A stretch of DNA of 64,000 nt from Selaginella tamariscina (lineage: Eukaryota > Streptophyta > Lycopodiopsida > Selaginellales > Selaginellaceae). Under the pieces are notes generated by a model, which worked only from the letters and a program-made list of their open reading frames with translations, searched no databases and had not been told where the DNA came from. A program made the position numbers and the translations under genes. This document shows, piece by piece, positions 58,454 to 64,000 of this stretch; the first letter of the stretch is position 1; every line of letters starts with the position of its first letter. The stretch is taken from the NCBI GenBank assembly GCA_003024785.1, contig PUQB01000061.1, positions 709,714 through 773,713 of the forward strand, in the 5' to 3' direction.

Positions 58454-61400
58454 ATTGCACTCCCCCGCCTTTGAAAATGTCAACGTCCTCGTTGACGTCC
58501 AACTCCAAGACTAGATAATGTTAGAGAAAACTAACCAAAACTAACATATCACTCTATGCGGAGTTAGCCAAAAGTTCACATAATTTCATTACCCCCCTTG
58601 CATTACGCGAAGCCAAGTACTTCAGAACCGTCGTTCACTGAGTCGTAAACCCAGCTGCCGGAGGCACCACCTGCGACATGAAGTCACTTGGAGACCTTTT
58701 GCACGTCTGCAAAGTCTGTCACCCGACGCACACAACACTGGTTAATTTCTTTACTTAACTAGAATTTATATTGGAGGCCTCTAGTTAGTGTTGTTGCCGG
58801 CCCCTTGGTTAATAAGAAATAAAGACTTGCTTTATTCCTTAATATTAAACGCTGTTGACACCTATGTCATCTAACGCACAACAAGCACTTCATCTCAAAT
58901 GCTTACCAACACCTTCGCATTTCTTTGATTTTCCAATGGTCCCACATGTTACGATATTATAGCTTACATCTCTGCATCCCTCGGTGTTTCTCATTACCCC
59001 TTTTCATAAGGGTCTGCTACTATACCTATCTCTCGTTAGTATATAGTTACGCCAGACTAAGTATGAGACTTTTATCGGAATCAAGCTCTTTTCCGATACA
59101 AGAGTACAATTCGTAAAACCCTGTTCTTTGTAAACATATCAATCTGGCCAGAGGCGATCACAGAGGCGCATGGCTGTACACATGTATACAACAAGGTCTT
59201 GCCAACTTGCCATCCACTTGGTGTGTTATTAACATAAATTTATTCCCGATAGGAATCAAATTCAGTCAAATTTGCAACCAAGTGTGATAGCACTACATTC
59301 ATCTTTCACAATCAACTTTGTACTCTTTCATAACACCGACCAGTTCAGGGACCAATAAGCTAACATACCTTTCTTATAAATCAATGTGGAAACCAGGAAA
59401 TTCAACCCATCTCTAATGCCTCAATCAACAATCTTTGTCTTAATTAGTACCCTCATTGTACTCATTCTCCAAAGAGCACAACATACTAGTGCCATTCAAT
59501 AATTCCTAACTCCTTATCGTACTAAGTTCAAAATACGGAATTTTAAACTTAGTTTTCACGATAAGAGTCTCCCTGAACTCGTAATACTGTATGCCTCCGT
59601 AACATTATATTTATTTCCAACTCTTAAACTTATTTCGTAAATGTTTTCAACACTATACCGAAGTATAGCATTTCACTAATTGAAACAACTAGTGTTTTTG
59701 ATAAACATCTTTTAAAACTAATCCTTATTTATAAATAGTCACATTTCGATATTGATACTCTCGAATGGATAATGATCGTTTTAACGTTCAAATCCTAAGC
59801 TTATCAACTAGTTGTTATACTAGTGGATATAAACTTACAATCATATCAATTTATCGAAATGCTACAACTACATTATAGATATGGTCTTAGTTTACATGAA
59901 CCGAACTTCAATTTTGAGACGGAAATATAATGTTACGACAGTATTTCGAGGAACTTTGTTCAGAGACTAAGAGGAATCATGAACTAGTGTCTGGTTCATC
60001 TAATTGATTTAGTAAGATATAAACCTCCACATAAATGCTATCATAACACTGAAGTGTTAGATCAACTTCATGTTTTAGTCATACCTTATATTTCAATAGA
60101 TCTCCCCAAACATGAATAAAATATCTAGTTCAGTACATTGAACTAAGATACATTATTCACTCTAGACACCTAGCAATCCAGAAAGTGTACATTGCCCCTC
60201 AAGCAATGTATTGAGAAATGTCTCATTTCTCAACTAACTTGAAAACACGTTTCAAGTTATAACACTAAGGTAGTGCCTTACCAAAGTGTCAACTCAAATC
60301 CACTTGAGTCTTTATTATATGATTACGGCCACCTCATGTGATCATAACCAAGTTTTATATTGAGCGCTCCAAACTCAATATTAAGAGATACATACTATAC
60401 TTTGACAAGTCATTTATAATCAATCTTAAAAGATGTCATAAATTCTTTCAAAGTTTAAATATAATATCTCAATGATGAGGTGATAGGAAACCTCATATTT
60501 TCGAATCGGATATTGGACGAACCTTGAACTACAATCATCAAGAAGGGACACCATCTTCTTGAGCTAATCCCGCTACACAATATCATACTTACAAGAATAT
60601 TGAACCAACTCAAGGAACACCATCAAACCTTGAGATAGAACTAACAACTAACCCAAGGAATACAATCAAACCTTGAGTCAAGAATAGTTCTATTTTTCAA
60701 TATTCCGAAAGATTGAAGATACATACTTTATTTGTTCTTTAAGTGCCCACATTTGCGACCATGATGCAAAGTCAAGAAACCGTCTTTTGAATAATCGTAT
60801 TCGACTCTAAAATGAAAATTATTGAAAATCAATATCAACTTCAATTCTCATCGAACACCGACTCTCTGAGGAGGTACATGCACTTAAACCTCCAATGGAA
60901 ATCCGACTATTACTATCATTGATAATTCTCAACATAAGTTATCAAACTTAGCAAGTTTCCTTACTTAGTCAATAAACAAAGTGAAGAATCCCAAATCATG
61001 CTCTTCTTAACCAAGGAATCACCCTTGTTCAAGAATTTCCCCACATTGCAAACAACGTTACAATTTCAAGATTAAAGAGTTAACAATGAAAATGCACAAG
61101 TGTGCGCCGAACGCCTTCACTATGCAAGTCCTTCATTACTCAGTAAACTGAAAATGTAAACGTATGTTTCCAACATTACTCTTTCTGATAGATCATGCCA
61201 TCTATCCCAAAAGTTGCATTGATAGGGATGCAACATTAAATCCGTCTACTGCCAATATATTATTTATCCCATTCTTAAGATCCCATATGAGATAACTTCA
61301 TAATCAAGTTAGTCGAGCTAGCTAACTTGAATACAAAGTGCGCGCTTACAACTAACTAAGGTTTCAAGTTGTACTTTGTTCAAATTAAGACTTGAACTTA

Positions 61401-62184
61401 GTAAACTATTTCACCTAATGTTACTTGCAGCTAGCGTCATCAAAATATTGCGAACATCGGACAATACTTTGATTACATTGGATCTTCAAACTGCTTAACA
61501 TATTCATCATATGTTAATATTCGACATTCCGTTGTATTATAAGTTCATCACCATAGTCTGCTTCTAGAGTTACACTCTCGGAAACATGCACTATAATAAG
61601 AGCTTATTTTACACTTTATGTCAAAATGTAGTGTTCATCTTATGTTTGAATATGCCCCTTCTTCCAAGTCAAAGATGCACTTCTGAACATAAGTCTTTCC
61701 CCGTTTGAACACTACATTGGATCCGATATTGAATCTTGACATAAGCCAAAACTCAAGGACATGTTTTCAAATCATGTGTTATCCCAAATTCAAACACCTT
61801 AAAGAAAAAGAAAAATTTTCAATAATGGTAAATAGGATATCACATGATCCACTTCACAAGACTTAGTTTGTAAGCCAGAACAAACTAACATGCCTGTCTT
61901 GTGGAAAAATGGTAAAGTAACCTGGACAACCATAAGGTAAAATAACCTGGCATACAACTTGGAAGCTGACTTCCAAGTGCTACCTTCTAAGTCCATAACC
62001 CACACCCACTTATGAAGTAGGTGTACTCTGAAGAGTTATAGATCTCAGGACCAACTCTCCACGCAGAATTCAGACATTAGCCGAAAGTGATAAGTACTTC
62101 AAAAATTTAGAACTAACTAAACCCTAAAATACACTACACTTTAGGTAGTCCTACTGACCGTAGAGAATAGGCTCCGATACCAAT
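58454..62184 (-). other. non-coding interior of the retroelement
   Basis: No open frame longer than about 70 codons on either strand and no recognised protein motif. Edges carry primer-site and polypurine-like signals. The middle is AT-rich and of unknown origin. Confidence 0.7.
62170..62184 (-). promoter_or_regulatory. initiator-Met-type primer-binding site
   Basis: The sense strand reads ATTGGTATCGGAGCC immediately after the CTCTGACA end of the right unit. It matches TGGTATCAGAGCC at all but one position. Confidence 0.75.
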
Positions 62185-64000
62185 TGTCAGAGTTTTAACC
62201 CAAAGGGCCAACACGTGGCAACACGTGGCTGCCAGGTGGCCATTCGGCGTCATCACCCTGTGTGAGCAACGCTAAGTTTCCCAGAACAACCCCAACGACC
62301 CCTAGGGTTAGACTCTAATGCCCAAGTGGACAAGAGACTTAGGGTTTAGCCTAAGTCTCCCTAGAATGTCTGCCCCCAGAACCCTTGAGGGATAACCCTA
62401 GTTGACTTAGGGTTTAGCCTAAGTCTCCCTAGAGTGTCTACCCCAAAACCCTTGAGGGATAACCCTAGTTGACTTAGGGTCTTGCCCTAGAAGACCTAGA
62501 CAGGCTCATGCCCTAACCCCCATCAAGGAGACGTGTGTTCCACACATACCCCTGACAGAGCTAAGGCATTTCACTTACCCCTTGAGGAATCACCCTCATC
62601 CGGGAGTACAACCCCTTTAGGGCGACAAGGGGTACCCTGAACCACGACTAACCCCTAAGGGTTTGAGTGGCCAAGTTATACCCTAGACCTAGGGCTAGTA
62701 CTTAGTGAGGACACGAGTGTGCGCCGTAGGCGACACGAGTGTTCTGCTAAGCAAACTCCCTAAGGCTAGGTTTGGGATAACCCTAAGCACATGACCTTGC
62801 GAGTGCCTTACGAAAGGGCTTCTGCTAATGAGCTTAGGTTGTTCAACCCTGGATTCCAAGGAGAACACTCCCCTAGCCAAGTGTGCCAAAGCACACCTAG
62901 TTACGAGACCTAACCTCCCTTGAGCGGATGCCCAAGGCTTAGCACCCTAGTGCAAGCACAAGCATGCCTGTTTGCTAAGTATCCAACCCCTTAGCGACAA
63001 GCCCATGACATAACCCCAAAGGGCGTGCCTCGGCGTTGTACCATGTGACGTTTAGCCCAGTGTCACATCCCATGTGACACTGCCTTCCATGTGGGCTATC
63101 ATGCCATAGCCCTTAGATTCAAGAGTTGCACCAAGTACCACAAACGTGGTTCCTAAATGCCAACTCTAGAACCCCTCAATGAACCCTCAGGAACCAGGTA
63201 ACGTGAACCTGTCAAACAAGATCCCACGCCCACAGTTGGACAAGGACACGGATGTGCCTTGCTTGGCCGTGAGTGCTACACCTAGCTTGACGTGGAGGAG
63301 GAGGCTGGAGACAAGCCTCAACCTCTGCCTCTTGGAACGTGCATCCCGACAAGACCTCCCAGGCATGGATTCGCCAACGTTAAGGGTAAGCTACCCCGAA
63401 GGTGGGACGTACCCCTGGCATCTGGAAGTTAGGGCGGCACAACAGAGGGTTGTACCTTAACGACACAAGCTGAAGCTTGCACCGGCAGAAGAGCAACGAA
63501 CTCATTCATGAACCCAGGAGCTCTCCTACATATACTCTACCTTATTTATGTGACGGAGCCCCCCCCCCCTCTTTTCCTGTTTGTGTTAGTGGGCTGGCAC
63601 TGAATTCTAGCCCCTTAGATAAATTAGCAATATGAGCCTATAACTCACCCTTACTCCTACCCCTAAACCCTACCCAAGGGGGTGGGGGTTTTAGGGCGTG
63701 GGTTAGGGCAACCTAGGGTTAGGTCAACCCTAGGGGTGTTCCTAACCCTACTTAACACGCCGAACTCATCTGCAAAGACCAATCAGCCTATTCGGGACGT
63801 CAAAATTGGGGGTGGGTTTCTAGAAGGTAAGTTCTAGCTTCGCTTAGAGTTTCCTGCAAATACCTAATGACACCCGGCCGGACCATCACCAGATACCCAA
63901 GTGCACTAAGCGGGCCTGTTTCCTACTACATCTAGGGTCCATCAACATAGTACAGTAGGTAACAACAATCAACGTCCAAAGTAAAGGGTCGAGTCATAGT
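62185..64000 (-). repeat. right LTR-like unit (cut by window end)
   Basis: Reverse complement of the left unit with only scattered differences. It begins TGTCAGAGTTTTAACCC on the plus strand. The last visible bases, GAGTCATAGT, are about 13 bp short of the expected terminus. Confidence 0.85.

Larger units (their letters stand above)
56616..64000 (-). mobile_element. large non-coding retroelement with inverted LTR-like ends
   Basis: Two ~1.84-kb units (56616-58453 and 62185 to beyond the window) are near-identical but in inverted orientation, both with TGTCA...TGACA termini. Between them lie 3731 bp without any long open frame. The interior has an initiator-Met-type primer site at its right edge (62184-62170, sense TTGGTATCGGAGCC). 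At its left edge is a polypurine-like GGCGGGGGAG following AACGAGGACGTTGACA. So the interior reads as a minus-strand, LARD-like non-autonomous gypsy relative. Direct LTRs would be expected; inverted ones are anomalous. The right end falls outside the window, so no target duplication can be tested. Confidence 0.7.

Noticed and set aside
58454-62184. Short open frames in the interior of the inverted-LTR element (e.g. 58925-59116, 61799-62005)
   Set aside because: Below 70 codons, no motifs, and composition follows the AT-rich background.

Overview
The window looks like repeat-dense nuclear DNA of a land plant. The evidence is interstitial Arabidopsis-type telomere repeats (TTTAGGG/CCCTAAA), Ty3/gypsy LTR retrotransposons with plant initiator-Met primer sites, short GT-AG introns and AT-rich spacers. 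One gypsy family has a fungal/Sushi-like Gag and YLDD reverse transcriptase of the kind known from moss and lycophyte Tcn1-like chromoviruses, so a non-seed plant is my best guess (low confidence). No conventional host gene can be named; almost everything is mobile DNA, and most coding regions carry small frameshifts.

The dominant feature is a ~14.9-kb DNA transposon present twice in opposite orientation: copy L at 9278-24173 and copy R at 35051-49958. Each copy has the same 27-bp terminal inverted repeats but its own 4-bp target duplication (AAAG for L, TCTT for R). They are therefore two insertions, not one duplicated palindrome. Each copy carries three genes. (1) A ~1000-residue transposase-like protein points outward and resembles the DUF7869 family. 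(2) A multi-exon gene encodes a ParB/sulfiredoxin-like domain joined to a degenerate N4/N6 DNA-methyltransferase-like domain. (3) An FCP1/NIF-type HAD phosphatase-like gene follows it. Between the divergent genes lies ~6.4 kb of non-coding DNA with two arrays of an 18-bp perfect palindrome, GGCGGGATTAATCCCGCC (roughly two dozen copies each), telomere-like repeats and long CA/TA microsatellites. The palindrome also occurs inside an intron of gene 2. A transposon combining a transposase, a ParB-methyltransferase-like protein, a phosphatase and its own palindrome arrays is the most novel system in the window.

Layout: 1-3571, 5' part of gypsy family A copy 1 (minus), followed by a 239-bp tandem duplication; 4.4-5.7 kb, exon-like pieces of unknown genes; 6.07-6.96 kb, decayed tandem-repeat coding sequence; 7-9.28 kb, AT-rich spacer and an old LTR fragment; 9278-24173, transposon L; 24178-25224, old LTR fragment; 25225-30663, gypsy family A copy 2 (minus); 30664-34592, nested fragments of a TGTCA...TGACA LTR family; 35051-49958, transposon R; 50580-55387, gypsy element C (plus, TSD TGAGG) inside another LTR fragment; 56616 to the window end, a large non-coding retroelement whose two ~1.84-kb LTR-like units are in inverted orientation.

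Family A shows a hallmark of self-primed reverse transcription. The 15 nt next to its 5' LTR are the exact complement of the predicted mRNA 5' end, ~29 nt downstream of a TATA box in the LTR. Domain assignments come from motif reading only; no database search was possible.
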